A DNA stretch of 64,000 bases, from contig NZ_AP024646.1 of NCBI RefSeq assembly GCF_019977235.1, positions 2,418,001 to 2,482,000 of the forward strand, read 5' to 3'. A program made the translations under genes and the position numbers. Under the pieces are notes generated by a model. It saw only the letters and a program-made list of their open reading frames with translations, was not told where the DNA came from and did not search any database. Every line of letters begins with the position of its first letter. The stretch's first letter is position 1. This stretch comes from Arthrobacter sp. StoSoilB5. GTDB lineage: Bacteria; Actinomycetota; Actinomycetes; Actinomycetales; Micrococcaceae. This document shows positions 1 to 9,196 of this stretch, piece by piece.

Positions 1-850
1 GGCCGTCCTCGGTCAGCAGAGGGGACTCCGGAGCCGGGGACTTCGGTTTCTTGACGTTGCGGTTGGTCAGCCGGCGCGCCGTCAGAGAAACGAGCACGTT
101 TGTGAGGATGTAGATGAGAGCGACGGCCAAGTAGATCTGCAAGCCATATCTGTTGCCGTAGAACTCGACCAGTGAGCGTCCGCTGCGCAGCAGTTCGGCG
201 TACCCGATGACGTAACCGATGGATGTGTCCTTGAGAAGAATCACCAGCTGGCTTACCAGCAGGGGAGTCATGGCCGGGATCGCCTGAGGCATGAGGATGC
301 GGAAGAGAATCTGCAGGGGGCGCATTCCCATTGCCAGCGCAGCTTCGGTTTGACCTCTTCCGATGGACTCGATTCCAGCCCTGATGATTTCGCAAATCAC
401 GGCTGAGTTGTACACCACCAGTGCCATCACGACCATCGTGAGTACGTTAAGTTCGATACCGATCTGCGGCAATCCGAGCGCAGCGAACAGCATGAGGAGC
501 AAAAGCGGGACGCCCCTGAAGCCTTCCACGAGAATGGAGGCACTGATGCTGAGTGCGCGGCGTGAGGAGAGCCGCATTGCCGCCAGGAGGGCACCAACGA
601 TGAGTGCAAATACCATGCCTAACAGCGCTGCCTGAAGGGTTGCCAGCAGCGCTCTGCCGAGCGTCTGCGGAACCCCGGAAGCCGGGTCCAAAAGGATGGC
701 CCATCGCTGTCCTTCGAGCTGACCCTTGGACTCCAGTCTCATCACGATGATGACGAGCACTAGTGCCAATAGAGTGCCAGCGATCATACTGGCTATGCGC
801 GAGGTTCTACGGCCACGCGGCCCCAGCCGGTCAAACAGTACGGAACTCAT
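1..850 (-). CDS. Polar amino acid ABC transporter permease (second permease, partial at left edge)
   Basis: Inner-membrane permease of a HisM/GluD-type importer for polar amino acids. About 283 codons are visible and no stop is reached before the left edge; the last visible residues form a charged cytoplasmic tail (KKPKSPAPES). Several hydrophobic segments are present and the ATPase-contacting EAA loop is clear (EAALAMGMRPLQIL, then LLKDTSIGYVIG). The ATG at 850 overlaps the TGA of the preceding permease by four bases (ATGA), which suggests translational coupling. It is the last visible gene of the operon ATPase, binding protein, permease, permease, the same order as gluABCD of Corynebacterium. 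The family assignment is strong; the substrate (glutamate, glutamine or another polar amino acid) is inferred. Confidence 0.9.
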   Translation of the reverse strand, partial: MSSVLFDRLGPRGRRTSRIASMIAGTLLALVLVIIVMRLESKGQLEGQRWAILLDPASGVPQTLGRALLATLQAALLGMVFALIVGALLAAMRLSSRRALSISASILVEGFRGVPLLLLMLFAALGLPQIGIELNVLTMVVMALVVYNSAVICEIIRAGIESIGRGQTEAALAMGMRPLQILFRILMPQAIPAMTPLLVSQLVILLKDTSIGYVIGYAELLRSGRSLVEFYGNRYGLQIYLAVALIYILTNVLVSLTARRLTNRNVKKPKSPAPESPLLTEDG

Positions 851-1497
851 CGGGCTACCGCCAGTTTTCTTTCCAGGATCCGGAATATCTGTCCGGAGCT
901 CAATGTGATGATCAGGTATGCTGCGGCGATCCACATCAGGGCCGCCACGACAGCTCCCGGCTCCTGGAAGTTGATGCGCTGGCCGGCTGCTGTCAGCTCG
1001 GTTACACCGAAGGCAGCTGCAATGGAGGAGTTCTTTACCAGAGCTATCCATACGTTCGCCATGGGCGGGACAACCGCCCGGACAGCCTGGGGAAGAATCA
1101 CCAGACCCATGCTGGGTCCGAAGGTGAGCCCCAAGGCTCGCGCCGCTTCGGCCTGCCCGACGCCGATGGTGTTGACCCCGGCCCGGATAGCCTCGGAAAC
1201 GAAGGCGCCCGTGTAGATGCCAAGGGAGGCAACGGCGGTTGCCGTGTAGTTTGGAAGGGCCAGATCAACCTGCGGCAAGACGAAGACGATGATAAAGAAC
1301 ACTACTGTCAACGGCGTGTTCCTGATCGTTTCCACATAGAACGTTCCGGCCCGTTCCAAGGCTGGAACTGGACTCAGCCGTGACAGGCCCACCGCAAGTC
1401 CAAGGATCAGGGCGAGCCCGCCGCCGGCAAAGCTCAGAAGGAGAGTGCTTCCCAGCGCCTCCAGCAACAGGGAAGCATATTTCAGTGGGATGTCCAT
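847..1497 (-). CDS. Polar amino acid ABC transporter permease (first permease)
   Basis: Integral membrane permease of the same importer, 216 residues, the usual size for HisQ/GluC proteins. It has about five hydrophobic segments and an EAA loop (QAEAARALGLTFGPSM, followed by LPQAVRAVVPP and VKNSSIAAAFG). The start at 1497 (MDIPLKYASLLL) follows the binding-protein stop by 18 bases. Its stop overlaps the start of the second permease. Two different permeases in tandem imply a heterodimeric channel. No defect is seen. Confidence 0.93.
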   Translation of the reverse strand: MDIPLKYASLLLEALGSTLLLSFAGGGLALILGLAVGLSRLSPVPALERAGTFYVETIRNTPLTVVFFIIVFVLPQVDLALPNYTATAVASLGIYTGAFVSEAIRAGVNTIGVGQAEAARALGLTFGPSMGLVILPQAVRAVVPPMANVWIALVKNSSIAAAFGVTELTAAGQRINFQEPGAVVAALMWIAAAYLIITLSSGQIFRILERKLAVAR

Positions 1498-1515
1498 GAA
1501 CGGCGTCTCCGGTTC

Positions 1516-2406
1516 TTAGAACTGTCCCAGTACCGGAGGCTGCGGGGCGGGCCCGAGGATCTTTCCGGCTGTGGAGTCCCAGGCCTTGGCCCAGCCACCG
1601 TCCGAGAAGGCCTTCTTCAGCGCCTCGTTGGCGAAATCGGCAAGGTCCTGGCGGTCTTTGGCAATGCCGATGCCGTAGGGCTCCTTGGTGAACGCGACGT
1701 CCACAAGGTCAAAGGAATCCGGGTCAAGGCTCCGCAGGCCGGCGAGGATGGTGTTGTCAGTGGTGACAGCGTCGACTTGACCGTTTTTCAGGGCATCTGC
1801 GCACTTGGAGTAGGAGTCAAATGTTGTGACTTGGACTGTCGGGACAAGCTTGCGGATGTTGGTTGAGGACGCGGATCCTTCAACGGAGCAGGCTTTGTGC
1901 CCAGCAAGGTCATCAGGCCCCTTGATTCCGAGGGGGTTGCCCTTCTGGACCATAAGGCTTTGGCCCGCAATGTAGTACGGTCCGGCGAAGTTGATGACTT
2001 CCGCCCTTTTGGCGTTCATTGTGTAGGTCGCCAGGACAAGGTCCACGCGGCCCTGTTGCAGGAACGGTTCCCGGTTGGCCGACACTGTTTCGACCCACTC
2101 GATCTTGTCTGCGGGAATGCCGAGGTCTGCGGCGACGATCTTGCCGATTTCAGCGTCGAATCCTTGGGGCTGGTTCGTCGTCGGGTTTTTCAGGCCGAAA
2201 AGCGGCTGGTCGAACTTTGTGCCGATGGTGATCTTGCCGGCATCATGGATTTTCTGCATCGTAGAGCCGGCGGCGAACGTCGCAGCGCTGTTGACCTTAG
2301 GCTGGTCACTGGCTGCCGGGCCTGCGACGCCTGAACTGCAAGACGTCAGTGCGGTCACGGCGGCAAGAAATGCGGTGGTGATGATGGTGTTGCGTCTGGC
2401 TTTCAT
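1516..2406 (-). CDS. Amino acid ABC transporter substrate-binding lipoprotein (SBP_bac_3)
   Basis: Extracytoplasmic solute-binding protein, 296 residues. The open frame extends upstream to 2517, but ATG at 2406 is chosen because GGAGGA lies about eight bases before it and because it gives a proper lipoprotein signal: basic MKARR, a hydrophobic stretch, then the lipobox LTSC with Cys23 as the acylated residue. The mature part shows family 3 features (TIGTKFDQPLFGL; GFDAEIGKIVAADLG; VDLVLATYTMN). It lies between the ATPase and permease genes of one minus-strand operon. Likely ligands are glutamate, glutamine or similar polar amino acids; this is inference from family and operon order. Confidence 0.93.
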   Translation of the reverse strand: MKARRNTIITTAFLAAVTALTSCSSGVAGPAASDQPKVNSAATFAAGSTMQKIHDAGKITIGTKFDQPLFGLKNPTTNQPQGFDAEIGKIVAADLGIPADKIEWVETVSANREPFLQQGRVDLVLATYTMNAKRAEVINFAGPYYIAGQSLMVQKGNPLGIKGPDDLAGHKACSVEGSASSTNIRKLVPTVQVTTFDSYSKCADALKNGQVDAVTTDNTILAGLRSLDPDSFDLVDVAFTKEPYGIGIAKDRQDLADFANEALKKAFSDGGWAKAWDSTAGKILGPAPQPPVLGQF

Positions 2407-2449
2407 ACTGATTCCTCCGAAGAGTTGATGGGGATGCGGCAGATGGGGC

Positions 2450-3235
2450 TTAGTGTTCGAGAACGCGTGAGAGAAAGTCCTTGGCTCGGATTGATTTCGG
2501 AGCGGCGAAGAACTCAATGGGCGGTGCGTCCTCGAGGATCTGGCCGCCGTCGAGGAAAATGACCCGGTCAGCCGTGGCCTTGGCGAAGCCCATTTCGTGG
2601 GTCACAACAACCATAGTCATGCCCTCGTCGGCCAGGCTTCTCATCACGTCCAGGACTTCACGGACCATCTCGGGGTCCAAAGCCGAAGTCGGTTCGTCGA
2701 ACAGCATGACTTCCGGGCGCATCGCCAGGCCGCGTGCGATGGCTACTCGTTGCTGTTGCCCGCCCGAGAGCTGCGCAGGGTAAGCGTCAGCCTTCTCTGC
2801 GAGACCGACGCGGTCCAGGAGTGCGCGGGCATGCTGTTCGGCCTGCTGCTTGTTTTCGCGCCGCACCCGAACAGGGCACAGCATGATGTTTTCCAAGACA
2901 GTCATATGGGGAAAAAGGTTGAACGACTGGAAAACCATGCCGATGTTGGAACGCATGGCAGCCAGGGCCTTCCCTTCGACAGGCAGGTCGCGGTCATTGA
3001 AGACGATCTTCCCGCTGTCGATGCTCTCCAGCCTGTTCATGGTCCGGCAAAGTGTGGATTTGCCTGATCCGGACGGGCCGATAACGACAATGACCTCGCC
3101 GCGTTTGATGTCGAGCGAGATGTCGCGGAGGACCTGGGTATTTCCGAAGCTCTTGTTGACGCCTTGGAGGGAAAGGATCGGTGTGGTCACTGCATTCTCC
3201 GGGGATGTTGATACGAGGGAACGTAAGTCGGTCAT
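2450..3235 (-). CDS. Polar amino acid ABC transporter ATP-binding protein
   Basis: Cytoplasmic ATPase that powers the importer, 261 residues. Walker A is GPSGSGKS at residues 53-60, the signature is LSGGQQQR, Walker B is [12 protein letters not shown] and the H-loop is VVVTHEMGF, so all catalytic motifs are intact. It is the first gene of the operon and lies about 44 bases before the binding-protein start. The N-terminus carries about 20 residues more than typical GlnQ/GluA proteins; ATG at 3235 is accepted although an internal start is possible. A candidate operator lies 25 bases upstream. Confidence 0.94.
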   Translation of the reverse strand: MTDLRSLVSTSPENAVTTPILSLQGVNKSFGNTQVLRDISLDIKRGEVIVVIGPSGSGKSTLCRTMNRLESIDSGKIVFNDRDLPVEGKALAAMRSNIGMVFQSFNLFPHMTVLENIMLCPVRVRRENKQQAEQHARALLDRVGLAEKADAYPAQLSGGQQQRVAIARGLAMRPEVMLFDEPTSALDPEMVREVLDVMRSLADEGMTMVVVTHEMGFAKATADRVIFLDGGQILEDAPPIEFFAAPKSIRAKDFLSRVLEH

Positions 3236-3259
3236 GACGCCGCCTTTGGGGAAAGTGAA

Positions 3260-3276
3260 TGCAATATGAATTGCGT
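3260..3276. promoter_or_regulatory. Candidate operator, shared with the aminotransferase operon
   Basis: The 17-bp element TGCAATATGAATTGCGT lies immediately upstream of the ABC transporter operon. The same element with a different spacer (TGCAActtttATTGCGT) lies at 7630-7646 upstream of the aminotransferase/CoA-transferase/thiolase operon: 12 of 17 positions are the fixed ends TGCAA and ATTGCGT. It is an imperfect inverted repeat (TGCAA/TTGCG). Further TTGCGT half-sites follow at about 3308-3320 and 3333-3338. The regulator is unknown. Confidence 0.5.
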
Positions 3277-3663
3277 GGAGTTGTCTTAAAGCAAGAAAAG
3301 TTGTGTATCTTGCGTGTAAATTTAGCTCGTGTTGCGTGTGTCGTCAATCACGTGACGTCTGGCCTACACCTTTATTTAGCGTTGTGGTTCAGCACAGAGC
3401 TCGGGATGGGAGCCCTGCCTTGTACAGAGTCCAGCGGGCGGTCCGATTGGATAGCGGGGGCATGATCTCGCCTTCAAAAATGGGTCGTCGGACTCCGGTG
3501 GCCGAGGCCCACACTCCAGTCTGTGGGCAGTGGGATCCTGTTGCCGCTGTATGAGCCGATTGTATGCGCCTTCGCGGCTGCAGGATCGTTCGGCTCTGCA
3601 GAGTCTCCGGAGACGGAGAAATCTGCACGCTGGTGCTGTCACTGTGGTAATTTGAACGCTTTT
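3277..3663. other. Intergenic region without a supported gene
   Basis: About 390 bases between the ABC transporter promoter and the 3' end of the thiolase operon. Short open frames occur on both strands but none has a start with a ribosome binding site or a recognisable product. The part next to the transporter is AT-rich with repeated TTGCGT half-sites and is presumably promoter DNA. I see nothing else. Confidence 0.5.
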
Positions 3664-4887
3664 TCATGGCATTCTTCCCTCCCTGTTGTCGGGGGTCTGG
3701 CTGTAAAGGACGACGGCGTCACCTTGGCCACCGCCCCCCGCAGAGCGCGGCAACTCCCAATCCGCCGCCACGGCGCTGCAGTTCTTTGGCCAGGTGCAGA
3801 ATGACGCGTACGCCCGACATTCCGAGGGGATGGCCGAGCGCTATCGCACCCCCGTTGACGTTGACTTTGTCCTCGTCCAGGTTCAACCCGGCCATGCTGC
3901 TCAAAGCGACAGCGGCAAATGCTTCGTTAATCTCGGCGAGATCAAGATCGCTGATTGAAATGCCCGCGTTCCTGCAGGCGAGTCGGATGGCCGCAGCGGG
4001 CTGTTCCTGCAAGGTCGTGTCCGGACCGGCAACCGTGGCCGCCCCGGCGATCTCGGCGATCCAGGAAAGACCGTGCTCTTCGGCGAACTCTTTGCTGGAA
4101 ATGACCATCGCCGCTGCACCGTCGGAAAGCTGGGTTGATGTCCCCGCCGTGATGGTACCTGTGCTGTTAAACGCTGGCCTGAGCCGTGCAAGGGTCTCTG
4201 CAGTGGTATCGGCTCGGATTCCTTCATCTTCCGCTATGACAGTTGTCCTGCCTCGGTGATCGGTCATGGTGACCGGGACTATTTCCTCGGTGAACAGGTT
4301 GAGTCCCTGTGCGCGGAGTGCAAGCCTGTGGCTGCGGGCGGCAAGCGCGTTTTGTTCCCCACGGGTGAGACCATGGATCCGCGCGTTGGCTTCTTCCGTG
4401 AGAGGGCCCATAGGTTGCTCAGTTTTCTGGTCCCACAGCCCGTCATGCAGAATGTGATCCGTCAACGCGGCGTCACCGTAAGGCATTCCCGTCCGTGTCC
4501 CGCGCAGAAGACGTGGGGCCTGGCTCATGGATTCCATGCCCCCGCCACTATGACGTCGTGGACACCAGTGATGATCAGGGCTTGAGCCAAGAGAACCGCT
4601 GAGCTGCCGGACAGACAGACTTTGTTGACGGTGAGAGCGGGAACATTTAGCGGGATGCCGGCCTCCAAGGCGGCCGTGCGGGCCGGATTCTGGCCCGCAC
4701 CTGCCCCCAGCGCCTGACCCATGATCGTGTATTGAACGTCTTCTGGCCTGACTCGGGCACTCTTCAGCGCTGCCTCGATTGCCTTGGCGGCGAGGCTGCT
4801 GGCGGGGAGGGAGCGCAGCGCGCCGTTGAGCTTTCCGATCGGGGTGCGGGCGCCATCCACGATGACTGCGGCTCTGGGATGCTTCAT
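3664..4887 (-). pseudogene. Thiolase (acetyl-CoA acetyltransferase) interrupted by two one-base frameshifts
   Basis: Thiolase that would cleave a 3-oxoacyl-CoA to acetyl-CoA, the last step after the CoA-transferase encoded upstream. The N-terminal part runs from ATG 4887 (MKHPRAAVIVDGARTPIG) through the nucleophile region NKVCLSG and goes out of frame at a run of five G (complement of 4539-4543) where six are needed to read VAGGMESMS. The frame continues through INEAFAAVAL and GGAIALGHPLG, then is lost again at a run of six G (complement of 3734-3739) where five would give CGGGGQGDAVVLYS and a natural stop at 3664. All catalytic motifs are otherwise preserved. Either the gene is freshly inactivated, or both homopolymer changes are sequencing errors and it is intact. 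The start is set by AGGAAAG and lies just after the upstream stop. Confidence 0.8.
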
Positions 4888-4891
4888 CTGG

Positions 4892-5551
4892 TTACTTTCC
4901 TGTCTTTTGCCGGATGCGGTCATGCACGGGGGCACCCGTGTGCATGCTGACATCTTCGAAGGAAATCCCCGGCGCCAGCTCGATGACGTCGAATGCCCCG
5001 TCTGCAGCGTTGATGTCCAGCACGGCGAGGTCGGTGATGACCCTGGTGACGACAGCCCTGCCGGTCAGGGGCAGAGTGCAGCGGTCAACCGGCTTGGCTG
5101 ACCCGTCCTTGGCGGTGTGGGTCATGACAATGATCAGCCTGGCAGCGCCATGGACAAGATCCATCGCTCCGCCCATGCCTTTGACCATGCTGTCGGGGAC
5201 CATCCAGTTTGCGAGATCGCCCTGGACGCTCACCTGCATGCCACCCAGAACTGCTGCGTCCAGATGCCCCCCGCGGATCATGGCGAAACTTAGTGCGGAG
5301 TCGAAGCAGCTCGCACCGGTGCTCAAGGTGACAGTTTCCTTGCCGGCGTTGATGAGATCCGGATCCACGGACTCTTTCGTTGGGTAAGGCCCGACCCCAA
5401 GGATTCCGTTTTCCGATTGAAGCGCAACGTTCATACCGGGGGGAAGGTAGTTTGCTATCAACGTCGGCAACCCGATGCCGAGGTTGACGTACTCTCCAGG
5501 TCTGAGCTCCTCAGCTGCCCGGGCGGCAATTCCGTTTCTGTCCCACGGCAT
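4892..5551 (-). CDS. 3-oxoacid CoA-transferase subunit B
   Basis: Beta subunit of a succinyl-CoA:3-oxoacid CoA-transferase (ScoB/AtoA/PcaJ family), 219 residues. The family catalytic glutamate lies in [12 protein letters not shown]; the protein opens with the usual [19 protein letters not shown]. It acts with the subunit A encoded upstream, transferring CoA from succinyl-CoA to acetoacetate, 3-oxoadipate or another 3-oxoacid. Its stop lies four bases before the thiolase start, so the genes are one transcription unit. Which 3-oxoacid is used cannot be read from the sequence. Confidence 0.93.
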   Translation of the reverse strand: MPWDRNGIAARAAEELRPGEYVNLGIGLPTLIANYLPPGMNVALQSENGILGVGPYPTKESVDPDLINAGKETVTLSTGASCFDSALSFAMIRGGHLDAAVLGGMQVSVQGDLANWMVPDSMVKGMGGAMDLVHGAARLIIVMTHTAKDGSAKPVDRCTLPLTGRAVVTRVITDLAVLDINAADGAFDVIELAPGISFEDVSMHTGAPVHDRIRQKTGK

Positions 5552-5604
5552 TTCAGGTCTCCTGCCTTGCGTGTTCCATGGCTATAGTTCGTCTTTCGAT
5601 GTGT

Positions 5605-6330
5605 TTATCGCGCGCCTGCTCGGGGGGTGAGTTGCACGATCCGATGAACGAATATCCCGGGGAGATGGATGTTATCGGGTCCAAGCTGACCGGCTTCAAC
5701 CACCTTCTCCGCCTCCAGGATGGTCATCCTGCCGGCCATAGCTGCCAGGGGATTGAAATTGCTTGCCGAAAGGTTGAAACGTGCGTTTCCGGCAGTGTCC
5801 GCTACTGCCGCCCGGACGAGGGCGAAATCAGTGCGGATGCCGGTTTCGAGCACCATCGGAACCCCGTCGAAAGCGCGCACTTCTTTCGGCGAGGATGCCA
5901 CTTCGACTTCCCCGCGGGTGTTGTAGCGCCAGGGCAGGCCGCCGTCCTGGACGGCTGTTCCCGTTCCGGCCGGCACATAGAATCCGCCGATGCCGGCCCC
6001 GCCGCACCGGAGCCGTTCGGCGAGCGTTCCCTGGGGAGTGAGCTCAACTTCAAATTCGCCGGAGAGGTATTGCCTGGCAAATTCCTTGTTTTCCCCCACG
6101 TAGGAAGCCGTTACTCTGGAGATCCTTCCGGCATCCAGCAGCATCCCCAGGCCCTGTCCGTACACGCCGCAGTCATTGCTGACAACTTCAAGGCCTTCAG
6201 TGCCCTGTTCAAGCAGGGCTTTGATCAGAGTGCTTGGGATGCCGCACAGACCGAAGCCTCCGACTGCCACCGTGTTGCCGCTGCCGATGTCGCTGACTGC
6301 GATACGGGCGCTTTCCACTAGTTTTGACAT
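5605..6330 (-). CDS. 3-oxoacid CoA-transferase subunit A
   Basis: Alpha subunit of the same CoA-transferase, 241 residues, family-typical length. The CoA-binding glycine-rich motif VGGFGLCGIPSTLI is near residue 22 and GIGGFYVPAGTGT is in the middle. It sits between the aminotransferase and subunit B in one minus-strand operon with short gaps. Together the operon suggests: transaminate an amino acid, convert the carbon skeleton to a 3-oxoacid, activate it with CoA, then cleave it by thiolysis. Confidence 0.93.
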   Translation of the reverse strand: MSKLVESARIAVSDIGSGNTVAVGGFGLCGIPSTLIKALLEQGTEGLEVVSNDCGVYGQGLGMLLDAGRISRVTASYVGENKEFARQYLSGEFEVELTPQGTLAERLRCGGAGIGGFYVPAGTGTAVQDGGLPWRYNTRGEVEVASSPKEVRAFDGVPMVLETGIRTDFALVRAAVADTAGNARFNLSASNFNPLAAMAGRMTILEAEKVVEAGQLGPDNIHLPGIFVHRIVQLTPRAGAR

Positions 6331-6360
6331 TGCCGCCTCTTTCCAGTCCCGGGCTGGCCC

Positions 6361-7602
6361 TTATTCGGCCGTCAGTTCAGTGAGTGCCCGGCGGAGATGG
6401 TCCAGAGACTTGGCGATCCAGGGAAGCTGCAGCGGGTCGGGGGACTGAAGAGCCTCCCACCGTTCCTCGGCTGTGGTCCCATAGAGCAGGCTGGTTGCCA
6501 CGCGTGCGCGAAGTCCCACCGGATCGTCGCCGAATGCCTCTCCGGCGAGGACCCCGACGCCGTGCCGGTCCAGGAGGGTAGCCGCGAGATCGGCGCTCGT
6601 GTGGACTCCTTTTCGGGCCAATGTGGACCGGACTGGTTCGAAATCCGGGTAGATGTAGAAGCCGGCTTCTGGCTTGCGGCAGGTAGCTCCCGCGGCAATG
6701 AATTCGTTGTAGACGGCATTGGCGACCTTGGAATGCAGAGCGGTGGACGTTGCGATGTGTTCCCGGACTTCGTCCGGCTCGTCCAGGATGTAGGCGGCAG
6801 CCGCCTGCATCGGTGCCGCCAGGCTGGACCACACCTCGCTGGCTACGCCGATGATGTCCTGCAGGACCTGATCTCCCCATTCGTTGTGCGGGACCCGTGC
6901 GAAGCCGATTCGCCATCCACCCAGCGCCAGCGATTTGGACAGACCTGTCGTGATGATGGTGCGTTCTTCGAGGTATCGGGCGGCGCTTGGCGCGGTTCCG
7001 TTGTGGACCACTTCGCCATAGATCTCATCCGAGATGATGGCCAAGCTGTATTTTTCGGCAATGGCGCACAGTTCCTTGACAGCCGCTTCCCCGGCTACGG
7101 TTCCTGTGGGGTTGTCGGGAACCGTCAGAAGCAGGATGCCCGGTTTGCGGCCGGCCTCCAGAGCGCGCTGAATAACGTCCTCAAGGAGCGCCGGGTCAGG
7201 GATGCCGCCGGCCTCGGCCGGGATAGGCACGTCGATGACTGGCTTGTTCAGCAGGGCAGCCTGGGCGGCGTAGCTCACCCAGGAAGGCCTCGCCAAAATA
7301 AGGTCGCCCGGAAGAACGGCAATGGCTGCGAACAGAAGCGCTTTGCTGCCGGGAGCAAAAACTATCTGGTCAGCGGTGGTGGAAATTCCACGCCGGGTGA
7401 ACCAGCCCGCGCCTGCCTCGCGGGCGGCGACGGAACCGACAACGGCGCCGTAACTGTTCTGTATGGCGGCCTCTTGAAGGACCTTTGAGATGAATTCCGG
7501 TACGGGAAGTCCGGCCTCTCCGAAACCGAGGTGGAGGACCTCTTCACCAGAAGCTTTGCGCTTCTGGATGGCTTCGTTGATTGCAAGGGTTGCCGAGTGC
7601 AT
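6361..7602 (-). CDS. Pyridoxal-phosphate aminotransferase, class I/II
   Basis: Fold-type I aminotransferase of 413 residues. The PLP lysine is in TTGLSKSLALGGWR, the pyridine-ring Asp/Tyr region is IISDEIYGEVV, and the N-terminal region HLGFGEAGLPVP resembles the aspartate aminotransferase group. The frame is open up to 7731, but ATG at 7602 has AGGAGA eight to twelve bases upstream and starts at the usual place (MHSATLAINEAIQ). It is the first gene of the CoA-transferase/thiolase operon and has the shared 17-bp element 28 bases upstream. The amino acid substrate is unknown; co-regulation with the ABC importer suggests it is the imported one. Confidence 0.9.
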   Translation of the reverse strand: MHSATLAINEAIQKRKASGEEVLHLGFGEAGLPVPEFISKVLQEAAIQNSYGAVVGSVAAREAGAGWFTRRGISTTADQIVFAPGSKALLFAAIAVLPGDLILARPSWVSYAAQAALLNKPVIDVPIPAEAGGIPDPALLEDVIQRALEAGRKPGILLLTVPDNPTGTVAGEAAVKELCAIAEKYSLAIISDEIYGEVVHNGTAPSAARYLEERTIITTGLSKSLALGGWRIGFARVPHNEWGDQVLQDIIGVASEVWSSLAAPMQAAAAYILDEPDEVREHIATSTALHSKVANAVYNEFIAAGATCRKPEAGFYIYPDFEPVRSTLARKGVHTSADLAATLLDRHGVGVLAGEAFGDDPVGLRARVATSLLYGTTAEERWEALQSPDPLQLPWIAKSLDHLRRALTELTAE

Positions 7603-7629
7603 CGTCAATTGAATCTCCTGAAGGGGGTA

Positions 7630-7646
7630 TGCAACTTTTATTGCGT
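7630..7646. promoter_or_regulatory. Candidate operator, second copy of the TGCAA-N5-ATTGCGT element
   Basis: TGCAACTTTTATTGCGT, upstream of the aminotransferase operon, matches the element at 3260-3276 at both ends with a spacer of identical length. Another ATTGCGTTGC half-site follows at 7670-7679. Position and repetition suggest one regulator for both operons; it is not encoded next to either in this window. Confidence 0.5.
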
Positions 7647-7807
7647 CGAATACAATCGATGGTAGATTAATTGCGTTGCCTCCACAAGGGGTAACTCTGC
7701 CGGGCAGCTTCACCCCTAGGGCGCCCACCACGCGGTTGATCGTCGCTCACGGCCAGGCTTCATCAAGCCCGATAAGGCCAGCCATCCACCTATTCACAGG
7801 GGTTTTT

Positions 7808-8734
7808 GTGTCTGTACCTGATATGAACCGCAACGTCGTCGCTTCGGCGAACAGCGTCACGGGCAGCAGCCGCGTCAAGCGCGGCATGGCGGAGATGCTC
7901 AAGGGCGGCGTCATCATGGACGTCGTCAACGTCGAGCAGGCCCGCATCGCCGAGGATGCCGGGGCCGTGGCCGTCATGGCGCTGGAACGCGTCCCGGCCG
8001 ACATCCGCGCCCAGGGCGGCGTGTCCCGGATGTCGGACCCGGACATGATCGAGGCGATCATCGCGGCCGTGTCCATCCCGGTCATGGCGAAGGTCCGGAT
8101 CGGGCACTTCGTCGAGGCCCAGGTCATCCAGACCCTCGGCGTGGACTACATCGACGAGTCCGAGGTCCTGACCCCGGCCGACTACGCCCACCACATCGAC
8201 AGATGGAACTTCACGATTCCCTTCGTCTGCGGTGCCACGAACCTCGGTGAGGCCCTGCGCCGCATCAACGAGGGTGCGGCCATGATCCGGTCCAAGGGCG
8301 AGGCCGGCACCGGCGATGTCTCCAACGCGACCGGCCACATGCGCCAGATCCGCGCCGAGATCAAGCGGCTGGCCGGCATGGCCGAGGACGAGCTCTACGT
8401 CGCCGCCAAGGAACTGCAGGCCCCGTACGACCTGGTCAAGGAAGTTGCTGCCGCCGGCAAGCTCCCCGTCGTCCTGTTCACCGCCGGCGGCATCGCCACC
8501 CCGGCCGACGCCGCCATGATGATGCAGCTCGGCGCCGACGGCGTCTTCGTCGGCTCCGGCATCTTCAAGTCCGGCAACCCGGCCCAGCGTGCCGCCGCCG
8601 TCGTGAAGGCCACCACGTTCTTCGATGACCCGGACGAAATCGCCAAGGCCTCCCGCGGCCTGGGCGAGGCCATGGTCGGGATCAACGTCGATGAAATCCC
8701 GCAGCCGCACCGCCTCGCCCAGCGCGGCTGGTAA
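7808..8734 (+). CDS. pdxS: Pyridoxal 5'-phosphate synthase subunit PdxS
   Basis: Synthase subunit of the DXP-independent vitamin B6 route; it condenses ribose 5-phosphate, glyceraldehyde 3-phosphate and ammonia to PLP. About 308 residues with the full family signature: [19 protein letters not shown] near the N-terminus, the catalytic-lysine regions [12 protein letters not shown] and [11 protein letters not shown], and [20 protein letters not shown] at 7808 is preferred (AGGGG five bases upstream); ATG 7823 is an alternative. No PdxT glutaminase gene is adjacent, which is unusual, so this may be a second copy serving the many PLP enzymes here or it pairs with a distant pdxT. Codon use is strongly GC-biased, like a highly expressed gene. 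Confidence 0.97.
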   Translation: MSVPDMNRNVVASANSVTGSSRVKRGMAEMLKGGVIMDVVNVEQARIAEDAGAVAVMALERVPADIRAQGGVSRMSDPDMIEAIIAAVSIPVMAKVRIGHFVEAQVIQTLGVDYIDESEVLTPADYAHHIDRWNFTIPFVCGATNLGEALRRINEGAAMIRSKGEAGTGDVSNATGHMRQIRAEIKRLAGMAEDELYVAAKELQAPYDLVKEVAAAGKLPVVLFTAGGIATPADAAMMMQLGADGVFVGSGIFKSGNPAQRAAAVVKATTFFDDPDEIAKASRGLGEAMVGINVDEIPQPHRLAQRGW

Positions 8735-8767
8735 CCCGAAGCATCAGGCCGAAGAAAGCGACGAAAA

Positions 8768-9196
8768 ATGGTTGATTCAGAATCAGCACAATTAACTCAC
8801 GCGCAGCTCAGGAAGACATCTCCGGGGATGGATCGAGGATTGAGCATCCGGCGGCAAGTAATGGGGCATGCCTTCGTAGACAAGGCACTCACTAGGGCGG
8901 CTGACACGCCGGCCTGGCCACTGCAGGAACACATCACCGAGCACGTATGGGGCGCCGTCTGGTCCAGGGACGGCCTCGATAGGCGGAGCAGAAGCATAGC
9001 CACATTGAGCATCCTTGTGGCGTTGCGGGCCCATGAGGAACTGGTCGGCCACACCAGAGCTGCGCTGACCAACGGACTCACACGAGAAGAAATCGTCGAA
9101 CTCGTCATTCATGCCAGCGCATACTGTGGCGCACCGGCTGCCCTGTCGGCGATGCGCGTCGTCGAGTCTTCATTCAGCAGCCTAACCGAGTCGTAA
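8768..9196 (+). CDS. Carboxymuconolactone decarboxylase family protein
   Basis: Small alpha-helical protein (142 residues) of the PcaC/AhpD-like superfamily. The core motif region SIATLSILVALRAHEEL, TNGLTREEIVELVIHASAYCG and GAPAALSAMRVV matches the 4-carboxymuconolactone decarboxylase subgroup. It follows pdxS by 33 bases on the same strand. No other protocatechuate genes are adjacent, so a role in the beta-ketoadipate pathway is only a guess; the nearby 3-oxoacid CoA-transferase and thiolase would fit such a pathway. Confidence 0.85.
   Translation: MVDSESAQLTHAQLRKTSPGMDRGLSIRRQVMGHAFVDKALTRAADTPAWPLQEHITEHVWGAVWSRDGLDRRSRSIATLSILVALRAHEELVGHTRAALTNGLTREEIVELVIHASAYCGAPAALSAMRVVESSFSSLTES

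Noticed and set aside
7790-8710. 306-codon minus-strand open frame opposite pdxS
   Set aside because: Compositional shadow; low-complexity product and no start signal.
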